A stretch of 64,000 nt of DNA. Source: Bugula neritina (Eukaryota; Bryozoa; Gymnolaemata; Cheilostomatida; Bugulidae). Below are positions 1 through 13,900 of the stretch, piece by piece; the stretch's first letter is position 1, and every line of letters begins with the position of its first letter. The notes under the pieces were generated by a model that had not been told where the DNA came from, searched no databases, and was given only the letters and a program-made list of their open reading frames with translations. Location: assembly GCA_964035545.1 (NCBI GenBank), contig CAXIUT010000097.1, positions 62,001 to 126,000 on the forward strand, read 5' to 3'. The position numbers and the translations under genes were made by a program.

Positions 1-550
1 AACACATTCAAATACACCGCAAAAAACTACAACATACTGAAATGCACTGTAACATTGAAATACACTGCAACGCATTAAAATATACTGCAATGTACTGAAA
101 TATATGGTAAACTACTTAAATATACTGTCACACATTGAAAAACACTGCAACATACTGAAATATACTGCGACACATTGCAATATACTGTAACATACTGAAA
201 TAGGCTGTAGCACACTGAAATACACTGCAACTCACTGAAATATACTGCAACATACTGAAATACACTGTAACATATTGAAATATACTGCAACACACTGAAA
301 TATAGTGCTACATACTGAAATATACTGCAACATACTGCAACATAGTGAAATACACTGTAACATACTGAAATACACTGCAACCTACTGCAACATATTTCAA
401 TACACTGCAACACATTGAAATATACTGCAACATACCTAAATATACGATAATATACTGAAATATACTCTAACACATTGAAAAACACTGCAACATACTGAAA
501 TACACTGCAACACATTCTAATACACCGCAAAATACTACAACATACTGAAA
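1..550. repeat. Segment duplicated at 6405-6954 (offset 6404)
   Basis: The window opens inside a block that reappears 6404 bp downstream. It includes the rare 2-bp deletion near base 54 (R4) and the variants CCGCAAAAAACTAC and ATATTTCAAT. By eye the two copies differ at about base 382 (CCTACTG here, CATACTG there) and at about 513 (TTCTAAT here, TTCAAAT there), and they part company near 550. Confidence 0.9.
48..66. other. R4 landmark: two-base deletion, first copy
   Basis: TGTAACATTGAAATAC stands where other copies read TGTAACATATTGAAATAC, so an AT is missing. The only other example is at 6455-6464, inside the duplicated copy of this block. The copy at about 18420-18440 has the undeleted form, so the loss is specific to this lineage. 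Confidence 0.9.
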
Positions 551-1171
551 TGCACTGTAACATATTGAAATACACTGCAACACATTGAAATATACTGCAA
601 TGTACCGAAATATATGGTAAACTACTGATATATACTGTCACACATTGAAAAATACTGCAACATACTGAAATATACTGCGACACATTGCAATATACTGTAA
701 CATACTGAAATATGCTGTAGCACACTGAAATACACTGCAACATACTGAAATACACTGTAACATATTAAAATATACTGCAACATACTGAAATACACTGCAG
801 AATACCGAAATACACTGTAACATACTGAAATATACTGCAAAATACTGAAATACACTGCTACATACTGAAATTTACTGCGACACACTGCGACATACTGCAA
901 CATACTAAAATACACTGTAACATATTGAAACACACTGCAACACATTGAAATATACTGCAATGTACCGAATTATATGGTAAACTACTGAAATATACTGTCA
1001 CACATTGAAAAATACTGCAACATACTGAAATATACTGCGACACATTGCAATATACTGTAACATACTGAAATATGCTGTAGCACACTGAAATACACTGCAA
1101 CTCACTGAAATATACTGCAACATACTGAAACACACTGTAACATATTGAAATATACTGCAACATACTGAAAT

Positions 1172-1800
1172 ACATTGCTACATACTGAAATATACTGCAA
1201 CATACTGCAACATACTGAAATACACTGTAACATACTGAAATACGCTGCAACATACTACAACATATTGAAAGACACTGCAACACAGTGAAATATACTGCAA
1301 CATACCTAAATATACGGTAATATACCAAAATATACTGTAACACATTGAAAAATACTGCAACATACTGAAATACACTGCAACACACCGAAAAACACTGAAA
1401 ATACTGTAACACACTGAAATATACTGCAAAATACTGAAATACACTGCTACATACTGAAATATACTGCGACACACTGCAACATACTGCAACATACTAAAGT
1501 AAACTGCAACATACTGAAATACACTGTAAAATACTGAAATACACTAGAACATACTGAAATATACTGCACCATACTGAAATATACTGCTACATACTGAAAT
1601 ATACTGCAACACACTGCAACATACTGCAACATACTAGAATACACTGTAACATAATGAAATACACTGCAACACATTGAAATATACTGCAAAATACTGAAAT
1701 ACACTGCTATATACTGAAATACACTGCAACACACTACAACATACTGCAACATACTAAAATATACTGCAACATACTGAAATACACTGCAAAATACTGAAAT
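1172..1800. repeat. 629-bp tandem duplication, copy 1
   Basis: Direct tandem copy of 1801-2429. The period of 629 is 630 minus the single R1 deletion (at 1393) inside the unit. By eye the copies differ by scattered single substitutions, for example ACAGTGAAAT against ACATTGAAAT and TATACGGTAA against TATCCGGTAA. Confidence 0.9.
1385..1411. other. R1 landmark: 9-bp spacing (one base lost) in the decamer register
   Basis: AAACACTGAAAATACTGTAA shows one base missing between two ACTG cores (CACTG starting at 1393). The same event, with the same flanks, has CACTG starting at 1393, 2022, 3901, 5780, 15343, 15871, 17750, 34106, 35545, 38404, 41002, 42441, 43820, 46028, 48887, 55348, 57037, 58056, 59405, 60424 and 62323. 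Three flank subtypes exist. R1a, ACACCGAAAAACAC, has 12 copies. R1b, ACATCGAAAAACAC, is at 15343, 38404, 43820 and 48887. R1c, ACACCGAGAAACAC, has 5 copies, all in 55.3-60.5 kb. Shared flanks indicate one original deletion spread by block duplication. Confidence 0.92.
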
Positions 1801-2429
1801 ACACTGCTACATACTGAAATATACTGCAACATACTGCAACATACTGAAATACACTGTAACATACTGAAATACGCTGCAACATACTACAACATATTGAAAG
1901 ACACTGCAACACATTGAAATATACTGCAACATACCTAAATATCCGGTAATATACCAAAATATACTGTAACACATTGAAAAATACTGCAACATACTGAAAT
2001 ACACTGCAACACACCGAAAAACACTGAAAATACTGTAACACACTGAAATATACTGCAAAATACTGAAATACACTGCTACATACTGAAATATACTGCGACA
2101 CACTGCAACATACTGCAACATACTAAAGTAAACTGCAACATACTGAAATACACTGTAAAATACTGAAATACACTAGAACATACTGAAATATACTGCACCA
2201 TACTGAAATATACTGCTACATACTGAAATATACTGCAACACACTGCAACATACTGCAACATACTAGAATACACTGTAACATAATGAAATACACTACAACA
2301 CATTGAAATAGACTGCTAAATACTGAAATACACTGCTATATACTGAAATACACTGCAACACACTACAACATACTGCAACATACTAAAATATACTGCAACA
2401 TACTGAAATACACTGCAAAATACTGAAAT
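1801..2429. repeat. 629-bp tandem duplication, copy 2
   Basis: Second copy, with its R1 deletion at 2022. The same bases are also the first third of the 1879-bp unit that starts at 1801. The 629-bp duplication therefore appears to extend an existing 1879-bp array by a partial unit at its left end. Confidence 0.9.
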
Positions 2430-3679
2430 ACACTGTAACATACTGAAGTATACTGCAACATACTGAAATACACTGCTACATACTGAAATATACTGCAACA
2501 CACAGCAACATACTACAACATACTAAAATACACTGTAACATATTGGAATACACTGCAACACATTGAAATATACTGCAACATACTGAAATACACTGCAACA
2601 CATTCAAATACACCGCAAAATACTACAACATACTGAAATGCACTGTAACATATTGAAATACACTGTAACATATTAAAATATACGGCAACATACTGAAATA
2701 TACTGCGACACATTGCAATATACTGTAACATACTGAAATAGGCTGTAGCACACTGAAATACACTGCAACTCACTGAAATATACTGCAACATACTGAAATA
2801 CACTGTAACATATTGAAATATACTGCAACACACTGAAATATAGTGCTACATACTGAAATATACTGCTACATACTGAAATACACTGCAACATACTGCAACA
2901 TACTGAAATACACTGCAACACATTGAAATATACTGCAACATACCTAAATATACGGTAATATACTGAAAAATACTGTAACACATTGAAAAACACTGCAACA
3001 TACTGAAATACACTGCAACACATTCTAATACACCGCAAAATACTACAACATACTGAAATGCACTGTAACATATTGAAATACACTGCAACACATTGAAATA
3101 TACTGCAATGTACCGAAATCTATGGTAAACTACTGATATATACTGTCACACATTGAAAAATACTGCAACATACTGAAATATACTGCGACACATTGCAATA
3201 TACTGTAACATACTGAAATATGCTGTAGCACACTGAAATACACTGCAACATACTGAAATACACTGTAACATATTAAAATATACTGCAACATACTGAAATA
3301 CACTGCAGAATACCGAAATACACTGTAACATACTGAAATATACTGCAAAATACTGAAATACACTGCTACATACTGAAATTTACTGCGACACACTGCGACA
3401 TACTGCAACATACTAAAATACACTGTAACATATTGAAACACACTGCAACACATTGAAATATACTGCAATGTACCGAATTATATGGTAAACTACTGAAATA
3501 TACTGTCACACATTGAAAAATACTGCAACATACTGAAATATACTGCGACACATTACAATATACTGTAACATACTGAAATATGCTGTAGCACACTGAAATA
3601 CACTGCAACTCACTGAAATATACTGCAACATACTGAAACACACTGTAACATATTGAAATATACTGCAACATACTGAAAT
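1801..3679. repeat. 1879-bp higher-order repeat, copy 1
   Basis: First full copy of a higher-order unit carrying one R1 deletion (2022), hence 1880 minus 1. In order it contains the R1 region, a stretch with the TACTAGAAT and ACATAATGAAAT variants, the TTCAAATACACCGC variant, and the ATATATGGTAAACT variant twice. The next unit begins at 3680 with an A(C/T)TGCTAC variant. Confidence 0.88.
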
Positions 3680-5558
3680 ATATTGCTACATACTGAAATA
3701 TACTGCAACACACTGCAACATACTGAAATACACTGTAACATACTGAAATACGCTGCAACATACTACAACATATTGAAAGACACTGCAACACATTGAAATA
3801 TACTGCAACATACCTAAATATCCGGTAATATACCAAAATATACTGTAACACATTGAAAAATACTGCAACATACTGAAATACACTGCAACACACCGAAAAA
3901 CACTGAAAATACTGTAACACACTGAAATATACTGCAAAATACTGAAATACACTGCTACATACTGAAATACACTGCGACACACTGCAACATACTGCAACAT
4001 ACTAAAGTATACTGCAACATACTGAAATACACTGTAAAATACTGAAATACACTATAACATACTGAAATATACTGCAACATACTGAAATATACTGCTACAT
4101 ACTGAAATATACTGCAACACACTGCAACATACTGCAACATACTAGAATACACTGTAACATAATGAAATACACTACAACACATTGAAATAGACTGCAAAAT
4201 ACTGAAATACACTGCTATATACTGAAATACACTGCAACACACTACAACATACTGCAACATACTAAAATATACTGCAACATACTGAAATACACTGCAAAAT
4301 ACTGAAATACACTGTAACATACTGAAGTATACTGCAACATACTGAAATACACTGCTACATACTGAAATATACTGCAACACACAGCAACATACTACAACAT
4401 ACTAAAATACACTGTAACATATTGGAATACACTGCAACACATTGAAATATACTGCAACATGCTGAAATACACTGCAACACATTCAAATACACCGCAAAAT
4501 ACTACAACATACTGAAATGCACTGTAACATATTGAAATACACTGTAACATATTAAAATATACGGCAACATACTGAAATATACTGCGACACATTGCAATAT
4601 ACTGTAACATACTGAAATAGGCTGTAGCACACTGAAATACACTGCAACTCACTGAAATATACTGCAACATACTGAAATACACTGTAACATATTGAAATAT
4701 ACTGCAACACACTGAAATATAGTGCTACATACTGAAATATACTGCTACATACTGAAATACACTGCAACATACTGCAACATACTGAAATACACTGCAACAC
4801 ATTGAAATATACTGCAACATACCTAAATATACGGTAATATACTGAAAAATACTGTAACACATTGAAAAACACTGCAACATACTGAAATACACTGCAACAC
4901 ATTCTAATACACCGCAAAATACTACAACATACTGAAATGCACTGTAACATATTGAAATACACTGCAACACATTGAAATATACTGCAATGTACCGAAATAT
5001 ATGGTAAACTACTGATATATACTGTCACACATTGAAAAATACTGCAACATACTGAAATATACTGCGACACATTGCAATATACTGTAACATACTGAAATAT
5101 GCTGTAGCACACTGAAATACACTGCAACATACTGAAATAGACTGTAACATATTAAAATATACTGCAACATACTGAAATACACTGCAGAATACCGAAATAC
5201 ACTGTAACATACTGAAATATACTGCAAAATACTGAAATACACTGCTACATACTGAAATTTACTGCGACACACTGCGACATACTGCAACATACTAAAATAC
5301 ACTGTAACATATTGAAAAACACTGCAACACATTGAAATATACTGCAATGTACCGAATTATATGGTAAACTACTGAAATATACTGTCACACATTGAAAAAT
5401 ACTGCAACATACTGAAATATACTGCGACACATTGCAATATACTGTAACATACTGAAATATGCTGTAGCACACTGAAATACACTGCAACTCACTGAAATAT
5501 ACTGCAACATACTGAAACACACTGTAACATATTGAAATATACTGCAACATACTGAAAT
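3680..5558. repeat. 1879-bp higher-order repeat, copy 2
   Basis: Direct tandem neighbour of the first copy, with R1 at 3901. It also begins the longer block 3680-7478, which recurs at 15650-19450. Small differences from the other copies include ATCCGGTAAT near 3830 and ACATGCTGAAAT near 4458. Confidence 0.9.
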
Positions 5559-6340
5559 ACATTGCTACATACTGAAATATACTGCAACATACTGCAACAT
5601 ACTGAAATACACTGTAACATACTGAAATACGCTGCAACATACTACAACATATTGAAAGACACTGCAACACAGTAAAATATACTGCAACATACCTAAATAT
5701 ACGGTAATATACCACAATATACTGTAACACATTGAAAAATACTGCAACATACTGAAATACACTGCAACACACCGAAAAACACTGAAAATACTGTAACACA
5801 CTGAAATATACTGCAAAATACTGAAATACACTGCTACATACTGAAATATACTGCGACACACTGCAACATACTGCAACATACTAAAGTAAACTGCAACATA
5901 CTGAAATACACTGTAAAATACTGAAATACACTAGAACATACTGAAATATACTGCACCATACTGAAATATACTGCTACATACTGAAATATACTGCAACACA
6001 CTGCAACATACTGCAACATACTAGAATACACTGTAACATAATGAAATACACTGCAACACATTGAAATATACTGCAAAATACTGAAATACACTGCTATATA
6101 CTGAAATACACTGCAACACACTACAACATACTGCAACATACTAAAATATACTGCAACATACTGAAATACACTGCAAAATACTGAAATACACTGTAACATA
6201 CTGAAGTATACTGCAACATACTGAAATACACTGCTACATACTGAAATATACTGCAACACACAGCAACATACTGCAACATACTAAAATACACTGTAACATA
6301 TTGGAATACACTGCAACACATTGAAATATACTGCAAAATA
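5559..6340. repeat. 1879-bp higher-order repeat, partial copy 3
   Basis: Only the first roughly 780 bp of the unit are present, with R1 at 5780. Past about 6340 the sequence leaves the 1879-bp family and enters the block shared with the window start. Confidence 0.87.
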
Positions 6341-6404
6341 CTGAAATACACTGCTACATACTGCAATATACTGCAGCATACTGCAACATACTGAAATACA
6401 CTGC

Positions 6405-6954
6405 AACACATTCAAATACACCGCAAAAAACTACAACATACTGAAATGCACTGTAACATTGAAATACACTGCAACGCATTAAAATATACTGCAATGTACT
6501 GAAATATATGGTAAACTACTTAAATATACTGTCACACATTGAAAAACACTGCAACATACTGAAATATACTGCGACACATTGCAATATACTGTAACATACT
6601 GAAATAGGCTGTAGCACACTGAAATACACTGCAACTCACTGAAATATACTGCAACATACTGAAATACACTGTAACATATTGAAATATACTGCAACACACT
6701 GAAATATAGTGCTACATACTGAAATATACTGCAACATACTGCAACATAGTGAAATACACTGTAACATACTGAAATACACTGCAACATACTGCAACATATT
6801 TCAATACACTGCAACACATTGAAATATACTGCAACATACCTAAATATACGATAATATACTGAAATATACTCTAACACATTGAAAAACACTGCAACATACT
6901 GAAATACACTGCAACACATTCAAATACACCGCAAAATACTACAACATACTGAAA
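6405..6954. repeat. Second copy of the window-start block
   Basis: Aligns with 1-550 at offset 6404 and contains the second of only two R4 deletions (about 6455-6464). The offset is 6410 minus six deleted bases: one R4 and four R1 events lie between the copies. Confidence 0.9.
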
Positions 6955-7469
6955 TACACTGTAACACACTGAAATATACTGCAAAATACTGAAATACACT
7001 CCTACATACTGAAATATACTGCAACACACTGCGACATACTGCAACATACTAAAATACACTGTAACATATTGAAATACACTGCAACTCACTGAAATATGCT
7101 GCAACATACTGCAACATAGTGAAATACACTGTAACATACTGAAATACACTGCGACATACTACAACATATTGAAAGACACTGCAACACATTGAAATATACT
7201 GCAACACACCTAAATATACCGTAATATACCAAAATATACTGTAACACATTTAAAAACACTGCAACCTACTGAAATACACTGCAACACACTGAAATACACT
7301 GCAAAATACTGTAACACACTGAAATATACTGCAACACACTGCAATTTACTGCAACATACTAAAATACACTGCAACATACTGAAATACACTGCAAAATACT
7401 GAAATATACTGCAACACACTGCAACTTACTGCAACATACTAAAATACACTGTAACATATTGAATTACAC

Positions 7470-8330
7470 TGCAACACACAGCAACATACTGCAACATGCT
7501 AAAATACACTGTAACATATTGGAGTACACTGCAACACATTAATTATACTGCAAAATACTGAAATACACTGCTACATACTGAAATATACTGCAACATACTG
7601 CAACATACTGAAATATACTGCAACACATTCAAATACACCGCAAAATACTACAACATACTGAAATGCACTGTAACATATTGAAATACACTGCAACGCATTG
7701 AAATATACTGCAATGTACCGAAATATATGGTAAACTACTGAAATATACTGTCACACATTGAAAAACACTGCAACATACTGAAATATACTGCGACACATTG
7801 CAATATACTGTAACATACTGAAATAGGCTGTAGCACACTGAAATACACTGCAACTCACTGAAATATACTGCAACATACTGAAATACACTGTAACATATTA
7901 AAATATACTGCAACATACTGAAATATAGTGCTACATACTGAAATATACTGCAACATACTGCAACATAGTGAAATACACTGTAACATACTGAAATACACTG
8001 CAACATACTACAACATATTGAAATACACTGCAACACATTGAAATATACTGCAACATACCTAAATATACGGTAATATACTGAAATATACTGTAACACATTG
8101 AAAAACACTGCAACATACTGAAATACACTGCAACACATTCAAATACACCGCAAAATACTACAACATACTGAAATGCACTGTAACATATCGAAATACACTG
8201 CAACACATTGAAATATACTGCAATGTACCAAAATATATGGTAAACTACTGAAATATACTGTCACACATTGAAAAATACTGACAAATACTGAAATATACTG
8301 CGACACATTGCAATATACTGTAACATACTA
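7470..8330. repeat. Internal 2019-bp-offset duplicate, copy 1
   Basis: Within the 4308-bp unit this segment recurs at 9489-10349. It runs from the ACACACAGCAACATACTGC variant through R2 (7537) to the ATATATGGTAAACT variant. The offset of 2019 is 2020 minus one R2 deletion. Because the host block is itself doubled, the segment occurs four times in 6.7-15.3 kb, with R2 at 7537, 9556, 11845 and 13864. Confidence 0.85.
7527..7556. other. R2 landmark: ACACATTAATTATACTGC, one base lost
   Basis: ACATTAATTATACTG replaces ACATTGAAATATACTG and shortens the register by one. CATTAATT starts at 7537, 9556, 11845, 13864, 15622, 23679, 31708, 32987, 39523 and 44619. The preceding monomer reads GGAGTACACT at 7537 and 11845 and GGAATACACT at the other eight. 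It creates TTAATTAT, a small AT-rich spot otherwise rare in the array. Confidence 0.92.
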
Positions 8331-9069
8331 AGGTATACTGCAACATACTGAAATACACTGTAAAATACTGAAATACACTATAACATACTGAAATATACTG
8401 CAACATACTGAAATATACTGCTACATACTGAAATATACTGCAACGCACTGCAACATACTGCAACATACTAGAATACACTGTAACATAATGAAATACACTA
8501 CAACACATTGAAATAGACTGCAAAATACTGAAATACACTGCTATATACTGAAATACACTGCAACACACTACAACATACTGCAACATACTAAAATATACTG
8601 CAACATACTGAAATACACTGCAAAATACTGAAATACACTGTAACATACTGAAGTATACTGCAACATACTGAAATACACTGCTACATACTGAAATATACTG
8701 CAACACACAGCAACATACTGCAACATACTAAAATACACTGTAACATATTGGAATACACTGCAACACATTGAAATATACTGCAACATACTGAAATACACTG
8801 CAACACATTCAAATACACCGCAAAATACTACAACATACTGAAATGCACTGTAACATATTGAAATACACTGTAACATATTAAAATATACGGCAACATACTG
8901 AAATATACTGCGACACATTGCAATATACTGTAACATACTGAAATAGGCTGTAGCACACTGAAATACACTGCAACTCATTGAAATATACTGCAACATACTG
9001 AAATACACTGTAACATATTGAAATATACTGCAACACACTGAAATATAGTGCTACATACTGAAATACACT

Positions 9070-9103
9070 GCTACAACACTGAAATATATTCAACACACGG
9101 CAA
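9070..9103. other. R3 landmark: compensated +1/-1 register excursion
   Basis: GCTACAACACTGAAAT gains one base and the following ATATATTCAACACACGG loses one, so only about 20 bp are out of phase. GCTACAAC starts at 9070, 13378, 24472, 27072, 32501 and 38977. The following bases form three pairs: CGGCAACATAATG (first two), CGGCAACATACTG (middle two) and CGGCAAAATACTG (last two), mirroring the duplication history. Confidence 0.9.
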
Positions 9104-9488
9104 CATAATGCAACATACTAAAATATGCTGCAATATACTGAAATACACTGCAAAATACTGAAATACATTATAACATACTGAAATATACTGCAACATACTG
9201 AAATATACTGCTACATACTGAAATATACTGCCACACACTGCAAGATACTGCAACATACCAGAAAACACTGTAACATAATGAAATACACTGCAACACATTG
9301 AAATATACTGCAAAATACTGAAATACACTGCTATATACTGAAATACACTGCAACACACTACAACATACTGCAACATACGAAAATATACTGCAACATACTG
9401 AAATACACTGCAAACTACTGAAATACACTGTAACATACTGAAGTATACTGCAACATACTGAAATACACTGCTACATACCGAAATATAC

Positions 9489-10349
9489 TGCAACACACAG
9501 CAACATACTGCAACATACTAAATTACACTGTAACATATTGGAATACACTGCAACACATTAATTATACTGCAAAATACTGAAATACACTGCTACATACTGA
9601 AATATACTGCAACATACTGCAACATACTGAAATACACTGCAACACATTCAAATACACCGCAAAATACTACAACATACTGAAATGCACTGTAACATATTGA
9701 AATACACTGCAACGCATTGAAATATACTGCAATGTACCGAAATATATGGTAAACTACTGAAATATACTGTCACACATTGAAAAACACTGCAACATACTGA
9801 AATATACTGCGACACATTGCAATATACTGTAACATACTGAAATAGGCTGTAGCACACTGAAATACACTGCAACTCACTGAAATATACTGCAACATACTGA
9901 AATACACTGTAACATATTAAAATATACTGCAACATACTGAAATATAGTGCTACATACTGAAATATACTGCAACATACTGCAACATAGTGAAATACACTGT
10001 AACATACTGAAATACACTGCAACATACTACAACATATTGAAATACACTGCAACACATTGAAATATACTGCAACATACCTAAATATACGGTAATATACTGA
10101 AATATACTGTAACACATTGAAAAACACTGCAACATACTGAAATACACTGCAACACATTCAAATACACCGCAAAATACTACAACATACTGAAATGCACTGT
10201 AACATATCGAAATACACTGCAACACATTGAAATATACTGCAATGTACCGAAATATATGGTAAACTACTGAAATATACTGTCACACATTGAAAAATACTGC
10301 AACATACTGAAATATACTGCGACACATTGCAATATACTGTAACATACTG
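9489..10349. repeat. Internal 2019-bp-offset duplicate, copy 2
   Basis: Partner of 7470-8330. The R2 flank reads GGAATACACT here and GGAGTACACT in copy 1, so the two are distinguishable. This difference is carried faithfully into the second 4308-bp copy. Confidence 0.85.
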
Positions 10350-10980
10350 AAATATGCTGTAGCACACTGAAATACACTGCAACATACTGAAATACACTGT
10401 AACATATTAAAATATACTGCAACATACTGAAATACACTGCAGAATACCGAAATACACTGTAACATACTGAAATATACTGCAAAATACTGAAATACACTGC
10501 TACATACTGAAATATACTGCGACACACTGTGACATACTGCAACATACTAAAATACACTGTAACATATTGAAATACACTGCAACACATTGAAATATACTGC
10601 AATGTACCGAAATATATGGTAAACTACTGAAATATACTGTCACACATTGAAAAATACTGCAACATACTGAAATATACTGCGACACATTGCAATATACTGT
10701 AACATACTGAAATATGCTGTAGAACACTGAAATACACTGCAACTCACTGAAATATACTGCAACATACTGAAACACACTGTAACATATTGAAATATACTGC
10801 AACATACTGAAATACATTGCTACATACTGAAATATACTGCAACATACTGCAACATACTGAAATACACTGTAACATACTGATATACGCTGCAACATACTAC
10901 AACATATTGAAAGACACTGCAACACATTGAAATATACTGCAACATACCTAAATATACGGTAGTATACCAAAATATACTGT

Positions 10981-13900
10981 AACACATTGAAATATACTGC
11001 AACACACTGAAATATAGTGCTACATACTGAAATATACTGCAACATACTGCAACATAGTGAAATACACTGTAACATACTGAAATACACTGCAACATACTGC
11101 AACATATTTCAATACACTGCAACACATTGAAATATACTGCAACATACCTAAATATACGATAATATACTGAAATATACTCTAACACATTGAAAAACACTGC
11201 AACATACTGAAATACACTGCAACACATTCAAATACACCGCAAAATACTACAACATACTGAAATACACTGTAACACACTGAAATATACTGCAAAATACTGA
11301 AATACACTCCTACATACTGAAATATACTGCAACACACTGCGACATACTGCAACATACTAAAATACACTGTAACATATTGAAATACACTGCAACTCACTGA
11401 AATATGCTGCAACATACTGCAACATAGTGAAATACACTGTAACATACTGAAATACACTGCGACATACTACAACATATTGAAAGACACTGCAACACATTGA
11501 AATATACTGCAACACACCTAAATATACCGTAATATACCAAAATATACTGTAACACATTTAAAAACACTGCAACCTACTGAAATACACTGCAACACACTGA
11601 AATACACTGCAAAATACTGTAACACACTGAAATATACTGCAACACACTGCAATTTACTGCAACATACTAAAATACACTGCAACATACTGAAATACACTGC
11701 AAAATACTGAAATATACTGCAACACACTGCAACTTACTGCAACATACTAAAATACACTGTAACATATTGAATTACACTGCAACACACAGCAACATACTGC
11801 AACATGCTAAAATACACTGTAACATATTGGAGTACACTGCAACACATTAATTATACTGCAAAATACTGAAATACACTGCTACATACTGAAATATACTGCA
11901 ACATACTGCAACATACTGAAATATACTGCAACACATTCAAATACACCGCAAAATACTACAACATACTGAAATGCACTGTAACATATTGAAATACACTGCA
12001 ACGCATTGAAATATACTGCAATGTACCGAAATATATGGTAAACTACTGAAATATACTGTCACACATTGAAAAACACTGCAACATACTGAAATATACTGCG
12101 ACACATTGCAATATACTGTAACATACTGAAATAGGCTGTAGCACACTGAAATACACTGCAACTCACTGAAATATACTGCAACATACTGAAATACACTGTA
12201 ACATATTAAAATATACTGCAACATACTGAAATATAGTGCTACATACTGAAATATACTGCAACATACTGCAACATAGTGAAATACACTGTAACATACTGAA
12301 ATACACTGCAACATACTACAACATATTGAAATACACTGCAACACATTGAAATATACTGCAACATACCTAAATATACGGTAATATACTGAAATATACTGTA
12401 ACACATTGAAAAACACTGCAACATACTGAAATACACTGCAACACATTCAAATACACCGCAAAATACTACAACATACTGAAATGCACTGTAACATATCGAA
12501 ATACACTGCAACACATTGAAATATACTGCAATGTACCAAAATATATGGTAAACTACTGAAATATACTGTCACACATTGAAAAATACTGACAAATACTGAA
12601 ATATACTGCGACACATTGCAATATACTGTAACATACTAAGGTATACTGCAACATACTGAAATACACTGTAAAATACTGAAATACACTATAACATACTGAA
12701 ATATACTGCAACATACTGAAATATACTGCTACATACTGAAATATACTGCAACGCACTGCAACATACTGCAACATACTAGAATACACTGTAACATAATGAA
12801 ATACACTACAACACATTGAAATAGACTGCAAAATACTGAAATACACTGCTATATACTGAAATACACTGCAACACACTACAACATACTGCAACATACTAAA
12901 ATATACTGCAACATACTGAAATACACTGCAAAATACTGAAATACACTGTAACATACTGAAGTATACTGCAACATACTGAAATACACTGCTACATACTGAA
13001 ATATACTGCAACACACAGCAACATACTGCAACATACTAAAATACACTGTAACATATTGGAATACACTGCAACACATTGAAATATACTGCAACATACTGAA
13101 ATACACTGCAACACATTCAAATACACCGCAAAATACTACAACATACTGAAATGCACTGTAACATATTGAAATACACTGTAACATATTAAAATATACGGCA
13201 ACATACTGAAATATACTGCGACACATTGCAATATACTGTAACATACTGAAATAGGCTGTAGCACACTGAAATACACTGCAACTCATTGAAATATACTGCA
13301 ACATACTGAAATACACTGTAACATATTGAAATATACTGCAACACACTGAAATATAGTGCTACATACTGAAATACACTGCTACAACACTGAAATATATTCA
13401 ACACACGGCAACATAATGCAACATACTAAAATATGCTGCAATATACTGAAATACACTGCAAAATACTGAAATACATTATAACATACTGAAATATACTGCA
13501 ACATACTGAAATATACTGCTACATACTGAAATATACTGCCACACACTGCAAGATACTGCAACATACCAGAAAACACTGTAACATAATGAAATACACTGCA
13601 ACACATTGAAATATACTGCAAAATACTGAAATACACTGCTATATACTGAAATACACTGCAACACACTACAACATACTGCAACATACGAAAATATACTGCA
13701 ACATACTGAAATACACTGCAAACTACTGAAATACACTGTAACATACTGAAGTATACTGCAACATACTGAAATACACTGCTACATACCGAAATATACTGCA
13801 ACACACAGCAACATACTGCAACATACTAAATTACACTGTAACATATTGGAATACACTGCAACACATTAATTATACTGCAAAATACTGAAATACACTGCTA

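Larger units (their letters stand above)
480..1800. repeat. Segment duplicated at 2988-4308 (offset 2508)
   Basis: Shared rare variants fix the alignment: CACATTCTAAT at about 510 and 3018, CCGAATTATATGG at about 961 and 3469, and the R1 deletion at 1393 and 3901. The offset equals 2510 minus the two R1 deletions it spans. The copies diverge at about 1802, which is also the junction of the 629-bp duplication. Confidence 0.88.
6673..10980. repeat. 4308-bp tandem segmental duplication, copy 1
   Basis: Tandem copy of 10981-15288. It contains two R2 deletions (7537 and 9556) and one R3 marker (9070); 4308 is 4310 minus the two R2 deletions. Private variants occur in both copies at the same relative place: ATATACCGTAA near 7214, ACTGACAAATACTG near 8278, ACTCATTGAAA near 8974, and CATAATGCAAC near 9102. 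I found no difference between the copies in the stretches compared by eye (about 7.0-10.6 kb). Confidence 0.93.

Noticed and set aside
796-802. CTGCAG palindromes (GCAGAATACC variants) as regulatory operators
   Set aside because: They arise from one A-to-G-type change in the monomer and recur with the blocks. Nothing suggests protein binding.
7527-7560. TTAATTAT spot of R2 as a promoter or origin element
   Set aside because: It is a short variant spread with its block. No accompanying elements or downstream gene are present, so a regulatory role cannot be supported.
9070-9103. R3 as a mobile-element insertion scar or target-site duplication
   Set aside because: The gain and loss of one base each are too small. 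There are no inverted repeats and no inserted sequence.
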